DNA from: Chamaea fasciata
Lineage: Eukaryota; Chordata; Aves; Passeriformes; Sylviidae
Length of the DNA stretch: 64,000 nt
Reading direction: 5' to 3'
NCBI GenBank assembly: GCA_029207755.1
Contig: JARCOQ010000016.1
Coordinates: 5,647,001-5,711,000, forward strand
Positions within the stretch are counted from its first letter, which is position 1, and each line of letters opens with the position of its first letter. The translations under genes and the position numbers were made by a program. The notes under the pieces are model-generated. The model was not told where the DNA came from. It did not search any database and saw only the letters and a program-made list of their open reading frames with translations. This document shows positions 49,552 to 63,532 of this stretch, piece after piece.

Positions 49552-52500
49552 AGTCTAATGAAAAACGTGTTTAGTCCCATCCTCCCTGCAGAACACCAAG
49601 TGGATCTCCTCTCAAGAAAGATGCAAGCATAGCATAAGTTGCTAAAAGTCGCTAAAAACACCCAGCGAGTCATCTCCCACAGTCATGCTCCATCACACAC
49701 AGCCCTTTTTCCTCAGTTATTTTCCTTTTTGGAATTAGCCACAATTACTCAGGTCCTGTGGACTGCCAATAGACATTAATCACACCATTAAAGATGGCTA
49801 TTTCAGACAACACCCAGCTGAAGGAAGGGATAATTACCTTGGCAATACAATTCTGAGGATTAAGACACATCTTGAGTTTACAGCTTTATCGGTTTGTGCA
49901 TCCTGGCATTTGCCATGAAGTACCTTTGGGGTTACATGAATACACTTTCCCATTCGTAGTTGTTGCTTATTTTGGTTTTTTAGGAATGAGATCCTTTCCC
50001 CTCCTCCCTCCTTCCAATCCAGGGATCACATTTTTGATCAAGTCTATGGTAGAAGCCTTTCTGCTATCCCTGCAGAACACAAATCAAGGAAGTCTTTGTG
50101 CAGAAGCTTATAATAATAAACAAACAGCAATAGCAAATGCTTGCTCATGCATCCTCCAAAGTAGTTTGTTTCTAAGTGAGCATATTCAGTGATATACAGT
50201 GAAATCTAGGAAATATCAGATTACTATAGTATTAAGAAAACAATATTTACTCAACCCAAACCAACCTATTGCATGTTTAAAACCAGATTACAAATCTAAA
50301 ATACCTGATGAGTTCCCTACTGCTGATAGTTTGGTACAGTGTTAGGAACTGTGCCTGAAATTACTAAATTTAAACATACTTCTTACTTTAAATACAAATC
50401 CCTCTCCCAGCTGAAAAAACTGCACACTTATTCCCAAAGCTTTTTTTTTTTTTTTAAACAGTAACTCTGTACAAAGTAATATTTACAGAAATGTCATGCA
50501 CCTTCCATGTGTTTATGTACACAACATGCTTTCTGCAAGCCATCATCTTGCAATAGCTCGCTACTATAGCTTATCCATGGACCAAAAGGGTCTCAGCTTG
50601 GTGTGTCATTTTTTAAAAATTTCAAACAACATAATCACCAGTAAATAAAACCTTTTCTAGTGTGCAGAGGAAAAAGGGAACTGGAGCAAGAATTTTGATA
50701 CAATTCCTTCACTTTTCATCTCTGCTCTCTCACGAATTGGTTAATTGCTGAGTTGAAGGAAAAAAATCCATATGCCTTTCTAAAACACTGGACTGAAGAC
50801 AACTATGAGATTTAAAAAGCTGTTTATCACAGCTGCTTACAATCTTTGCTAAAATAGTCCATATCAAGTTTCCAGGCATGAAAAGTCTAGTATTAGGAAA
50901 AGCTTGCAGAAAAGAGGAGAGAGGGAATAATCAAAAAATCCCCAAAACCATTAACTGCTTTTGAAAATAATACCTTAGCACAAGAATGCCTTGAATGCAC
51001 AGGGTATAACCAAATATCTAGAAACAAAATAAATACAAACAGCACAAACTAGCACCGGTCTGGACCCGATGCAACTGAAAGCAACAGGCTTCCCTCAGCT
51101 GTGTAAAAAGATACGAGAAAAAGAGTTATGTGGGACCTCTTTAACATGTTAAAGAGATGCTGTAACTTCGCATTCTTTTGACAGTTTGAGGAGATCCACT
51201 GAATACCAACTGTGCAGACACAACATCCACCTCTCGAAAAATGCAAAGCCAGTCAGTTTAAAGATAAAGCTTGATTCATTTATGAGGAGCATTACAGGAT
51301 GGGAGGGCATGTGACAGAGAATCTGAATCAACGAGTCAGGCGACCCCAGATTCTGTGCAAGGCTTTGACATAATACGGGAAAGATGCAAGAAAAGGCACC
51401 TCTCCCTTCAAAAGCTTGGAAAAAAAAATTGAGCACAAAGTTTTACAAGAAAACGCTTGTAAAATTTCAGACTAAGTATCTGTGTTTCAAACAAAATTCA
51501 CTGCCTGTATAGTGCAGGCTCTAATCTTTTTTCCAGCCATCAAGTTGTGTTAGAGTATAACTGAATTTTTTCCCGTGTAAGGATTTTGCTCAATTCTCTG
51601 ACCTGTTTATTAAGACTGCAAAAGGGAAAAGGTTGTCTGGACAATTTTAAATGGTTAGGATTGTCATATAAAAAATGTGCTAAAGAGTGGTTTACCATAA
51701 GTAAAAGCATGTCAGGTTCAACCCTGATTATCATTAATTCCATTGGAACTTGTTTCTGCATAACTAAAAACAAGTGAATGTATGAAGAAGCTGGTATGAA
51801 TTTTAATAGCTATTCATGAAGCTGAACCAATGAATTAATTTGATTTTGATTGAAAACAACAAAGATAAGGGCTTGATTTGAATTTAAGGGACAGTATCTA
51901 TCCTTCCCTTTCACTCTAAGTCTTACCTTACCCATTCAGACCATCAGACAAACATTTAAAGTTTTCATTACAGAAGAGCACAGGGCCAAATTAATTGCTT
52001 ATTTGTCCTTCTTTATGGTAAAACTGAAACATGTGATGGAGAACAAGCCACTTTTAAGACATGCACAGAGAACACCTTCCCCCTATACCCTTAAGCTCTG
52101 CTGTCAGGGAGGTTGTGGTACATGCCCTATGCTGTGCTTTAAAGAGAGAAACCAGATATGAAAATCTGAACACCCTCCATTCATATTTATAATTAGGTGT
52201 CCTTTCTTCAACAGTATTGTCCAAACTATTTATTCCACAGTGACTTTTAATACCAGAAACTTTTAACCCTCGGATTTGGGCTTCCTTTTAGACTTCCATT
52301 CCATCACATGGCAGCATGACACAGGCAGGAGCTGAGGATAAACAGCTGCATATTGAGCCACCCAAGGTGCCAACACATGAGCAGTGCTCTCTCAGGACTG
52401 CAGGCTGTGAAGGATCAGCTCTACTTCCAACTCCCTTTCTTACATGCCACATTGATCTTACAGAAGCCCACTAAATGCCACTACAAAATACAAAGATGAT

Positions 52501-55500
52501 TGTCTGGGTCTCACAAAGTCACCTGTGTGTTCAGAATGGCATTTGAAACTGTTCAACCCCCATGATAAAAACCATTTTCAGGTTTCTAACCTGTTTTCTC
52601 CACTGTTCAAACAGTCTGCTACAGGTGTATACAGACATTTCCAAGTTCTAAATTAAACTACTGAGCTGTTCATTACCAAAAATTAAAATCCTGCCTTCTC
52701 AAAATAATATTTGATGCAGCAGGGTAAGCCTTTCCAAAGCAGCAGCTTTGCTTACAAGTCCCAGTTCACTTGACCTGCAAGCAAAATCACTGAAGAGGTT
52801 TAAGACCTTTTCAAATTGCATTGAATGTGTTTTCTGGAAGGACTTTAAAAAAACTGTGGGGAGAAAAAAAGACATAGTAGAGAAACGGGAAAATTATTAG
52901 GATATTGTTCAAATATCCTTAGAATAGGAGTTAAGGCGATTTTTACAGAAAGAGCTCCGTGGCAGAATTGCCTAATAGTGCTGGAGATAGATTTGTTTTC
53001 TGCCTCAGCAGCAGAAATATTTCCTTTCCCAGGCATTCCCTCAATAGAAACAGTAATATAATGGCAAATAAGATTTTCTTCCTTTCATTCTCTCTCCATT
53101 CAGAACTACAAAAGAGAAATAGCCTGTACCTGACTACAGAAACCTTTTAACTCTTGTGCTTCAGAATGAAGTGCACACAGCAAACTGAGAAAGAAACCAA
53201 GAAAACAGCTCACTTAAACAACTGATAGTATTCCAAATATCCACCTGACAACTGAGTATCAAGGTGGGAAGAAGATACAGACAGTGATGTGTGGGGGAAC
53301 TTAATTTATAAACTTGCCTGGCTTCCAAAGACATGAAGTCAGAATAATTACTTCTGATATTACAAGCTCATTCTCTAGAACAGTGAGGAACATGACATGT
53401 TATTTTCTTATGCTAATTAAAGCTGCCTGATGATGGGTGACACTGTCAGAGTGTTGTGGGAGCAGAAGCCCAGCCTTGCTGGCTGAGGTGCTGCTGGAGC
53501 CCACATCAGATCACACAGAACCCGATAGCCTCCTCAGCCCAAAACAAGGGTCCAGGGAAAACTACCCCAGTCCCTGCTGACTTGTGCTCTTCTTGACTCT
53601 CACTGAGTGACACTTTTTGGATCTTGGCCAGAGATTTTATTCCAAAACCCATCAGAACAGAACAGTTGGCTGCTCCTATTCTAAGCTCGAACTAGTCCAT
53701 GACTTAATCTAGACAAATGTAAAGAACACAATCATAGTTCAAGCAAAGGATGGTAAATTTTACGTTTTAAAAAAACCCAGCTCTACAGGTTGATTAAAAG
53801 ATGTGTTTGGAGTACAGGCTTGAAAGCCACAAAAGATGGGACTTTTATAATAAAATAGGAAAAGCTTCTCTACTCCAAAGGTAATTTGAAAAAAGAATCA
53901 GCCAGTGAGGGGCATGAAGGCTCCTAAGTTCACAAAAAGCCCATGACCAATTTCAATGGCCTCTGTATTACAGTTCAGTACAACAATTCTGTAACCAATT
54001 AGTTATTTTACAAGTGGGTAAGGATGAATAACACCCCTTTAGGATTCAGTCCATAGTGTAAAGGTAGGATGGAATGACAGTTACTAAAAGCATGTATTTT
54101 CCACAGATACTTCAGATTTTCTCTTCTCTTTACATAACCACTCTGCTCCTTTTTAAGCAATGCAGCCCTAAACCCTCAGTAACATCCTCTGAACAGCTTT
54201 GAAATCTTTCAAAATCAGAGATGGTAGGAAGAGCTGTCTGCCCTTATGTATATGCTGTTTGCAATAGCCTGGTTTACAGATGCAAATTATTAAGATAATG
54301 CTGAGAAATTTAATAAAACACTGGTTGATGATCTTCCGTTTGATGTCCTACAGAACTCCTGTGGGATTCAATTAGAAATAGGTAAATGCATTCAAAGACA
54401 GAGTCTGGTTCCCCTGTCAAATACCTTCATGCTTGTACCCTCGATATTTCAGGCAGGTTCTAAAAGTCAAAAGATTAATTTTCTGTTCTAATTACTTGTT
54501 GGATGTAACAGACAAGCACTTTCCAAGTATTTATTAATCTGTGTGGCTTTGATCTAACACCCAAGAGCCATTTTATCTATGCTGTAATTTATTAACATAC
54601 ATAAATATACACTGATCTTTCATGTGGTTCACAATATTGCATCTAAACACAAAAGGCATTTTGAATGAGGAAACTTCTCATTTCTCATTCATACTACAGA
54701 AGCAGCCATCACCCCCCTTTTATCTGTGCCAAAACACTGGGGTTTTTTTTAATTTTTGGATCAATTTCCTCAACACACAAAAAGTCATATTTTATAAAAT
54801 CATTATGCCAGACTCCCACATTGTTTAAACAAGCAGCAGCATCTCATCAAGGACAGGGCTGCTTTTCAGAATAAGCATAATTTAAATATCTGTGCCATTT
54901 TAGTTTTTTTGAACCAATTAACATTAACAAAACAGTAGTAAGAGCAATAAAGAGGAAGTAACAAATCCACATGAATCAGGCCTGCATTAATATATTATGC
55001 TATACACACTTCCAAGTTTCAAGCTCTGTCAAGAATAATTGCCTTTGAATCCCCATTTCTCTGCTCTTTATCCTGTATCAGAATGCAGCAAACATCCTGT
55101 CAAGCTTACAAGTTAATTTCTTGCCAAGTGAACGCATTTTACAAATTCAAACACGTTAACAGGACTTCTTTTTAACTGAAGTTACACAAATTTTGAGGTT
55201 TTTGTGCCAAGTTTTCTACATTCAACAATTTGGGCCTTTTCCAGGAATTTTCATTGATGATGCCTCTCTCTATGCGGAGTTAGGAGTCATCGATACCAAA
55301 CCAGAATAAAATAATCATTGAAAAAGGGCAGAAAGCAGTGTTTTCACTGGAGCTGGGTGACACAGTCAAGCAGATCTTGCCTTTGCTCCTGCAACAACTG
55401 AACACTCAACAAATTCAACCCACGAGTGGGAATCCTGTGGTGAATTTCAATTTTGTTAAGATATCTGCAGTTAAGGCAGGAAAGCAAGGATTTATACTGG

Positions 55501-58500
55501 AAATCCAACAAAAGCCATCAAGGAAGGTCTCACCAGCAAGCAGAGAATGAGGGCTGAGAGGAAACAAGTACGTGCTCCAAGAAGAGAAGGAAGAATTTCC
55601 CCTCTTAACAGCAAAGAAAGGACAGTTGTGCTTCACCACCGAATTCCCCATCAATTTAATACCCTGGTTTTATTAATAAAAGTAGGGAATTAACTTTGAA
55701 CAGATACAGATTAAGGCAAATACCCAGAATTAGCATGAAACTCTTGTTGGCTAATATGTAATGAAGAATGCACCATTCCTTTAAACACAAGTAAGAAATG
55801 CACCACATATTGTTTATACCAAACACAGTTGGGGACGTGAGCCTTTCGCCTGGGAAAACCATCTTCAAAGTAGCAACTGTTTTCCCAGCTGTGAATACTC
55901 TTTCCTGGGAAATCTATTCGTACCATTACAAAAATAATTTTCAAAGGAATGTAAAATTATTCAGCCTAATCTATGCATATCCATATTTCAGACACAATTC
56001 TGTACCTTCTTAGACATGTCTGTTTACAGAAGGCCTTCTATGCTCTATAAACACTACATGGGTGTCACAATTAAATTTACCCCCCTTTTTAAATAAATAA
56101 ATGAATGGTTAATCTAATAAAATAATTTGAAGCAACCCTATCAATATTCTGATGGAAAAGTGTTAGCAGGAAACAAATGTTTCAGTCCCATAACCAGCTG
56201 CCCTCAAAGTTTGTTGTTTTGTGGTTGGTTGCTTTTTTTTAAAACTTTCCTAATTTGAGAAATATTGCATAGATAAGAAAGCAGATAAACCAAGCAAGAT
56301 GTCACACAGTAAGCCATAACTGACACATGGATTTAGAGCTTGGTAATTATTTCCTATAACTATCAGCAGGCCACCATACAGAGAGGCACTAAGAGCCAAT
56401 GGGCCAGCAAACTTGTCTCTTTGTGCAAGTAAAAAAAACCCCAAACAAATAACCCAAGAATAAACATTCAACTGAAAGGTGACCCAAAGCAAAGAGAAAT
56501 AGGCCCAACATTTTAATTATAGACTGACAAAACCCAGCACAGTAATATCCATCCTGACATTTAACATGGCCATTTTGAGAAATAGCTCCCACCCTCCCTT
56601 TATCACTGGGAAACTGCTTTTTGCTGGTGTATCTTTCCATCAAGGCACAGGGGGAGATGGAGGGATGGGGGAAGATGAAAGATTATGTCATCTTCTCTTC
56701 ATAACATGGACAGAACTGTATTTGCATGTTTTAAAGATACTTTAAAATTGTTCAAAAAAATACCCCAGTATGAGACGACATTCTTATTTTAGAAGGTTAT
56801 GCTAAATAAAATTAACTTTTTGGGATTTATTTCCCTTTTTTTTAATATTTAAGATTTTTGCATATCCCTTGAACAAAAACTAATAACCTCAGATAACAAT
56901 AATGCTTACAATAGAGGATTAAGCAAGTACAGCAAAACCACACAAGTGCAGGAAGACTGGACAGTGGAATTGCAATGCAAACAGTTTCCAAAATATACTT
57001 TTTATGTATATAAAAAACAGTTAATTTTAGTCGCCCCGTAATCAGAACAAAATCCTGCAACATCACACGAAGTTGTTAACTTCGTGGCATTTTTTTAGGA
57101 TGGGAAAATATAAACCAAGTTATTTTGATGGTTACAATATAAGCTTCCCATTAATTAGAAAAATAAATTAAGGGAACAATAAAGGATTACTGAGTTTGTT
57201 TGCAAATCATCCACAACTCATTATTTCAAGAACAGGCTTTGGGATGAATTAGTGGGTTGTCAAACAAATAAATACACTGTCTGATGATAGCTTTGCAGTA
57301 TCTGCTGGATCAGCTTGCACCAGTGTCTGGTTTGCATTCATTAAACATCCAAATTACTGCCCCTGTTACCTGATTACAAGCAGCATTAGAGATCATATCA
57401 AAGTAGCATTCCCAGTTATTCCACCAAACTCATGCCCAAAATGTTTATCTCCACAGCTGAAACAATTCTACGGGGTTTTCCACTGCTACAACCAAACAGT
57501 GATTTTAAAGACTTTTTTTTTTTTTGGTGGTTTGCTTTGCAGCTAAAGAATTCTATATTGCTCTTTAGGATAACCTCCAAAAAAAAAAAAAAAAAAAAAA
57601 AAAAAAAGCCAAAGACAAAAACCTTTTCTTTAAAAAATTTGCCATTTTCCATTCAGTAAACAGATCTTACTGTTTGGGCACCTGCACGCTTTGATGAAAG
57701 AAACACCACGAGCTACTTGTTTATTTGCCATTGTTTGTGGTATCTGTATGGAATCTCAGAAACTAAATTCCTTTCCCACTGATCCTGCCTTTATCTGAGG
57801 AAAATGTTGACTGCTCCTCCTCCAACCACTTGCAATGCTGAAGATAACAAGGGAGTACAAGGAAACACCCACTGGCTGTATGAGCATTACCTAAAGTACC
57901 CTTCAACCATGAACAAGGAGATTTCATTTATAAAGATTGATCGTCCCTTAGTCATTGTAATTTTCCTGGAAGTTACAATGTTCACTAGACCAAACTGGGA
58001 AGGAACAGGAAATTAACATTGTTTTCTACGGATTATGAATTTTGAGTCTTGCCTAATAGATGTTCTGTTCTGAAAGGATTTCCTACTGCTCTGCAGAAAG
58101 CCAGCAGCCCTGCAAACGGCACTGCAGCAACGGGATCTGCCCATGAATGACAAGATCCTTTGACATCGTAAGGTCATGCTGGGCAGAACTCAAATAGCCC
58201 TGGGAAACAAAGCAACCACATGTTGTTCCCTACCTACAGAGCTGCAACTGTCAGGGCTGCTGCTGCAGTGAGCTCTGTGGCACTGAGGCAGCTGAAAGTT
58301 TGAAGGCTGGAGAAATCCACAAGGAGAAGTAAAACAGGGTTAATTGCAAAGAAACACTTCAAAGGGTTCTGTTATTTCAAGATGACGCCTTAGCAATACT
58401 GCAAATATTTTTTTTTTTTCAGAGAAATGAAACAAAACTAACTTGTCAGAAAAGATCCATGAGGCAGTTGTTACCTCAGAAGCCAATAGTCAGTTTCAAA

Positions 58501-60348
58501 CCACCGGTCTAGATGGCACACGTTAAATCTCTTTTCTTCATGCCTATGCTACAGTTTGAAAGGAAAAATTTAAACATTCTGATAGCTCAACATTTAAGTA
58601 TGTTAGGAAACTACAAAACTCATTATAAAAAATGTATAACTAATGTCAAGTGATTTAAATAAAATCTGTTTAACATGTGTGATTATTTCAAGTAGGTAAA
58701 TAGAACAGTAACATTAGGAAAATCAGACAGAAAACTCCCAAGACTGAATTAAGTTTTAAAACTCAATTAAACTTTAAAACTTGGCTCCACTGGAAATGTC
58801 TCATTTAGAGCTGTGTGGTTCTGAGATCACTCATGAAAACATTCATATTGGTCTTGAATTGCTTATTGCTATTTAGTGTAAACAGAAGAAATTGAGTAGA
58901 TGAAAATCAATAAAACATCAAGATTACTGTGAAAGGTCAAGCTGTTCCAAGGAAAAATGCCTCAGTCTAAGGCTGGTAAGAATTTTTGAAATAAATTTCT
59001 TGAAGGAATGATCAGTGTACACTAAATCCAGTCACTGAAAACACACCTCAAGTTGCCTCCAGCTCTATAAAAAAATCAATTAGACATTTGTATTTTCCGC
59101 TTTGGAGATTAAGTTTGCTGTACTAGAACTGGAGAAAAAAAAAGGTAAATCACAGGAAGGTGACTTAATGAGCCAGTGAAACCTCTGTCCCTACAAAAAC
59201 TCTGGCTTCTTTCTACCACACATGAGACTCCTTAGGAAAAACTGGAGCTTACCCATTCTGACTTTAAGAATGCCAAGAAGAGTTTCCTTTAATTCATTAC
59301 TGCATTAAAAGCCAGTCACAGCTCATCAGAACCCAGGCACCACGATTCAGGAATTCCTGTAGATCTAGCAAAATTCCAGCTTATTTTAAAGTAACAGAAA
59401 TCAAATTAAGGGAAGTAAAGGTGCAGGATAAACCTTCTTAGCAGTTACCTAACTTTTATTCCAAATTTCTTACTTGGAACCATTCACACCAACTGAGCAC
59501 AGCCCCAGAGTTCCTTCTGTTCACACAGAGCAGTTTTACCTTGTTCTCTATTCCACTTTCCATGCTGACAAGGTTTGATGACCAAAAGCACTTTGAAGCA
59601 TAAATGCCAGTGGTGCCTTAACCCAAGCATTTCACACAAAGCTGGGAGTACTTACAGCCAGTAACAATCAAACTGCCAAGCAATTAACTTTCTTTAACCA
59701 CTCCCGAAGTAAAATTGTTTAAGATCTGCCTCACGTTTTTCATTCTCAACAGTCTTAAAAAAAAAAAAAAAGAAAAGAAAAAAGTGGCCTATTAAGTGGT
59801 CTTAGACTTTCCTGCTATCAACAGTTACAGTTTATAAAGCTGATGCCAAGAAATGGCCTGTCATAGACCTTTTATGGCATTCCCTAAAACTCACTATATA
59901 CATGCTCCAGCCACCCACTGGCACCAACTTTTATGATTCCAAGAACTGTTGTGCTTAGTGGTGTTCCCTAACAGGATAAAGGATTCTTCTCCCCATTACT
60001 CTTTGCTCTTTCTTTCACGGTCCTACAGTCTGCACAGCCCACAAAACTCACTTGTGTGTTCCCAGAACTGAACACTGGGCATCAGATGGTCCAAAAAGGC
60101 CCCACCTGCCAGGAGCTTGAAGCCCACCTCGACTGTTTGGCAGTTTTACATGAAATTATAGATTGTCACAGGCAATAAATTTCACACTGTTTTGTTCTGG
60201 AAAATTATTTTCACTCAAATTTAATTATAGCACGGCAAATCCACAGTCTATAATACAAAAGGAAAAGAGAAACATTCCCTCTTGTGAAGCTATAAAGACA
60301 AAATTTCCTATTTTTGCTGTGACAAAGATGCAGTCTTTTCTTACTTAG
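49552..60348. other. Long non-coding stretch, no gene recognised
   Basis: Nearly 11 kb without a supported exon; open frames are short and mostly low-complexity. Contains T- and A-runs (50444-50456, 57512-57524, 57579-57607, 59759-59771). A slightly GC-richer patch at 53440-53600 has no recognised family. By synteny this is probably C7orf50 intron 2. Confidence 0.55.
57579..57607 (+). repeat. Poly-A run of 29 bases
   Basis: Uninterrupted A tract preceded by GGATAACCTCC. It could be the tail of an old retroposed copy, but I found no target duplication or recognisable body, so I list it as a simple repeat. Confidence 0.85.
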
Positions 60349-60349
60349 T
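60348..60349. other. Insertion point of the solo LTR
   Basis: The empty site would read TTCTTACTTAGGAGCATT once the LTR and one CTTAG copy are removed. Useful for presence/absence typing. Confidence 0.5.
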
Positions 60350-60873
60350 GTCCTGGGTTGAAGTATATTCTATCACCATCTTCATGAACTGCTGAAACCA
60401 GGTGAGGCAGGGCTCCCTGCCTCCTCCACTCTGGCTTATCTTCTGTTAATGGGCCATCAGCACCTTTGCTACACAGCTCACAGATAACCCCCTCCTGGGC
60501 TACCTCCTGTTAGTGGGCCCATCAGGCCTTATCACATGACTCACCATCCCATTGTGAGATGCTCCGCCCAGAGGGAGGAACCAAGCATTCCAGCCTGGAT
60601 ATAAGCTGAGACTCTGAACACCAGAGGGGCGCTTACCCACTGGATTCCCAGAGGACCCGAGCTACCAGACCTTTCTACAGGATCACTGCTTCAGGAAGAC
60701 CACCTCATCTGGACTGCTTCCATCACTCCGCTCAGGTTGTATTCTGACTCTGTCAGTGGTCTTTTGTATTATTGCATCGATTTTATTTTACTTTCTTTTC
60801 TTTTTTTTTTTTTTCTATTAAATTGTATCTCTGATTTGGAGCGTCTCATTTGTTTTGCTTTCAAACCACTACA
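60349..60873 (+). mobile_element. Solo LTR of an endogenous retrovirus
   Basis: A complete 525-base LTR: starts TGTCCTGGGTTGAAG, ends CCACTACA (TGT...ACA ends), flanked by the 5-base duplication CTTAG (60344-60348 and 60874-60878). Inside are a TATA-like GATATAAGC near 60597 and an ATTAAA polyA signal near 60818 followed by TTGTATCTCTG, giving a plus orientation. The U3 part holds a diverged direct repeat (CTTCTGTTAATGGGCCATCAG-like and CTCCTGTTAGTGGGCCCATCAG-like copies, about 77 bases apart). No internal viral region or second LTR is present, so it arose by LTR-LTR recombination. A 5-base duplication fits ERVL-type elements. The clean ends suggest a fairly young insertion. Confidence 0.9.
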
Positions 60874-60878
60874 CTTAG

Positions 60879-61822
60879 GAGCATTTCTGCTGAGTTCAAA
60901 ACTGCAAAAATGTACAGACCTCTGAATAGCTTCTGCCAATTAATTGGCTTTTTAATATTAAGCTTCCCAAACTCTAAATGCAATACCTAGAGACACTTAT
61001 GAATGCAAAAGTTCTTCAATTCAGTTCTTGCCAATGAGCCTAAATAACAAAATAAGTACTAATTTTTAGTTACATGAGCTCTATTGAGCTACACATGTCA
61101 TGATAAAGGAAGTAACAAGCAGCTTTTGCGTGTATTTTATGTTAGGCCAGGAAACATAAGAGAATTAAGACCATGGCTTCTTGAGGTGATCCTCAAGAAT
61201 TCCTGAGAGAAAAAAAAAAACTGCTTTTGCTCTCTACTTCTTGAATTCCTTTACAGTACTTTGATCCTCATTCCACAGGAACCACTAATAATATCAGAAC
61301 TGAATTGTCCTTGAACTATGCATAATTTCCATCACCAAAAAAACCCCACCAAAACCAAAAACCTTCCAACTTCAAGTTCCCACTTAAGTAACATAATGAT
61401 ATTGCTAATTTTCTTCTCATAAAATAATTCATAAAATGTTCAGGAATACAAAGAGACTGCTGACACCTTCTGGCCACTTCACATTCTGTCCAAAAATCAG
61501 GAGAATTTCCAAGAAAACATCTTTCATGTTTTCCCAGGCACTCAGGATCACATGAAGACTGAAGCTCTGCCGAGATTGCCATATGACAGCTCCTCACTTG
61601 GTTCACCTTTCACCCATGTCCATTCTCTGTTTTTCACAGAAACACCCCAAACAAACACAGATCACCTCTCTGACCCAGATTTGGCTTAATTTATCTTTTC
61701 CTTTTAGCTTTCACACTACATATATTGCATCCAAGGAATCACTGCCACTGAATCCAACTCGTGTTCAGAACAGAACCTACAGCAACAACAAATCCATTCT
61801 GTATTGAATTAAAGAGCCAAAC
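60879..61822. other. Probable C7orf50 intron 2, 5' part
   Basis: AT-rich and non-coding. A 96-codon minus-strand frame at 61316-61606 begins only with GTG and has no family match. Confidence 0.5.
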
Positions 61823-61951
61823 CTGCAGCTTTTGCTTCTTCTTCTTCCGTTTAGTTTCCAATTCCAGCTCATCCTTTTGGGCCACATGTTGCTTCAGCTT
61901 TTTTCTTTTTTCTGCCTTCTTTTCTTTTTTTTCCACCATCATTTTTGGCAT
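61823..61951 (-). CDS. C7orf50: C7orf50 first coding exon (partial gene)
   Basis: Minus-strand exon 61965-61823, bounded by acceptor TTTCTGTTACAG (AG at 61967-61966) and donor CTGCAG/GTTTGG (GT at 61822-61821). The ATG at 61951 leaves 14 bases of 5' UTR and exactly 43 codons, ending in phase 0. The peptide starts MPKMMVEKKEKKAEKRKKLK and ends KRKKKKQKLQ: a lysine-rich, probably coiled and nucleolar-type N-terminus, like the human protein's basic MAKQKRK...EKKNKKLKKA start. The assignment rests on this likeness plus synteny: human C7orf50 is antisense to GPR146 and GPER1 and encloses both. The remaining exons, with the conserved C-terminal domain, are not seen in this window and would lie to the left. 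Function is poorly known. Confidence 0.6.
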
Positions 61952-61965
61952 TCTAAAATGCTGTT

Positions 61966-63222
61966 CTGTAACAGAAACCACCAAACTGCAGTTGAAATCT
62001 TTTTTAATGTTAAATGTCAGTCTCATATACAGACAGTTGTACTATAATTACACTGGCACGGCAATTATTTGTGACTACCTAACTGTGAAATGTATGTCTG
62101 CACTGAAATTTGATTCATTTTGGAGGATTTTTGTGTTTCCTTTAGGAATACATTGTAGTTAAGGTACTGTAAAACTCAAAACTCAGTCTCCTGTAGGAAT
62201 CTCCACACCTTTTGTCCTCGGAGGCCCTGTTGTGGAAAACGCCTCAGTGACCCTCCTGATAGAAATTTCCCATAATTTAGGCTGTGCTTTCTGCAGGCTA
62301 AAACACACCACACTGAACTGTTTGATCAACAGTCTACCTCGGGTAACACCATCATCTCAAAACACATTCACGTGACTGTTAGCCATCTCATTAATATGCT
62401 AACCTCATTAATATGTGAGCACTCACAAGCAAAAAGTAAGGCTATTCGATTACTAAACAGTTTTAAACCACTAGTTCTGGGTAAACTGCAGGTTTTTCTG
62501 TTTTCATATAGGTTGACGTGGTAAAAACTATGCTTGAAGAATTGTTTCATTTTATCTTTAATTTTAGACTGCCATAAGGTGAAGGTGAACAGGAGTTGCA
62601 GACAATTCTGCAACTGGTTCTGAGAACAGCTCTAGTTGTAACTCCGTACTATTTCTTTGCGAGAACGTCTGATTGTAAGTGGCTTTCCCCAGCTGCTCCA
62701 ACACCGTCACTTTCATAGTCACTTTCATCGTCACTTTCAGCGTCAGTTACAGCGTCAGTTTCACTACACAGGCAAATACTGGCTCAATTACGAACATTTA
62801 CCTTAAAATACACGCTGAAATCTCAAACAGCCCCCAAACCCAACACGGTTGGGTTCCCAACACGGCAGAAGCCGCCAAAGGAGGGGTTTTGGCACCTCCG
62901 GGACACGGAGCCGGGCCGGGCACGTGTCAGGCAGAGCCGTGCCCAGGGCAGGGGGGATCCCCACAGCTCCCGGCTCCCCTGCACGGCACCCCGGCTCCGC
63001 TTCCCCACCAGGATTCACTTCCCAACACAAACCCCCGGTTCCCATCCCAGCACACATCCCCGGGCTCGCCGCAGCCCCTTCAGCCACCACCGCGCATGTG
63101 GCCAGGCCAGACCAGGCCTCCCCTCCTCTCCCGCAGCTCCGAACGGGCAGGAGGACCCCGGAGGAGCGGCGGCCACCTCGGGGGGACCCCGGGCTGCGCC
63201 CCCCGCCCGGCCGCACACGCAC
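61966..63222 (-). other. Probable C7orf50 intron 1
   Basis: Between the start exon and a strong minus-strand donor (GGGAG/GTGCGT, GT at 63222-63221) inside the CpG island, about 1.26 kb. Contains the 12-base tandem repeat at 62706-62765. Inference from splice signals only. Confidence 0.4.
62706..62765 (+). repeat. Five-unit 12-base tandem repeat
   Basis: Five head-to-tail units: GTCACTTTCATA, GTCACTTTCATC, GTCACTTTCAGC, GTCAGTTACAGC and GTCAGTTTCACT. The 12-base period is a multiple of three, so it keeps a frame open and creates a fake repetitive peptide (VTFI-like) in the plus frame. It lies just inside the C7orf50 promoter region. Confidence 0.92.
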
Positions 63223-63442
63223 CTCCCTCTGCCGCCGCCCCGGCACATTCAACTGAGCCCCACGCTTGGCGCCGCCGCCCGCCCCCTGCCTCTCATTGGC
63301 TACACGGAGAGAACGGCGGCATCGGGTTGGCTCTCGACCTGTCAATCATCCAGGTGGCCAATAGGAAGCCCCGCTGGGAGTTAAAGCGCCCACCGGGAAC
63401 ACGTGTGCCGCGGAGCGCTCCGCCGGCTTCTGGCGGCGCGGG

Positions 63443-63450
63443 TGACGTCA
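63443..63450. promoter_or_regulatory. CRE, CREB/ATF site
   Basis: Perfect palindrome TGACGTCA in the CpG island (GGGTGACGTCACC), a classic CREB/ATF-binding element of housekeeping-type promoters. Confidence 0.6.
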
Positions 63451-63532
63451 CCTGCCCGCGCCGAGCCCCGCCCATGGCCCCGCCCTATTGCCCGGGAGAT
63501 TCCCGAAATCGGGACGAGGCCGGGCGTGGCCG

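Noticed and set aside
61316..61606. 96-codon minus-strand frame near the C7orf50 exon
   Set aside because: Starts with GTG, has no acceptor supporting an exon and no family likeness.
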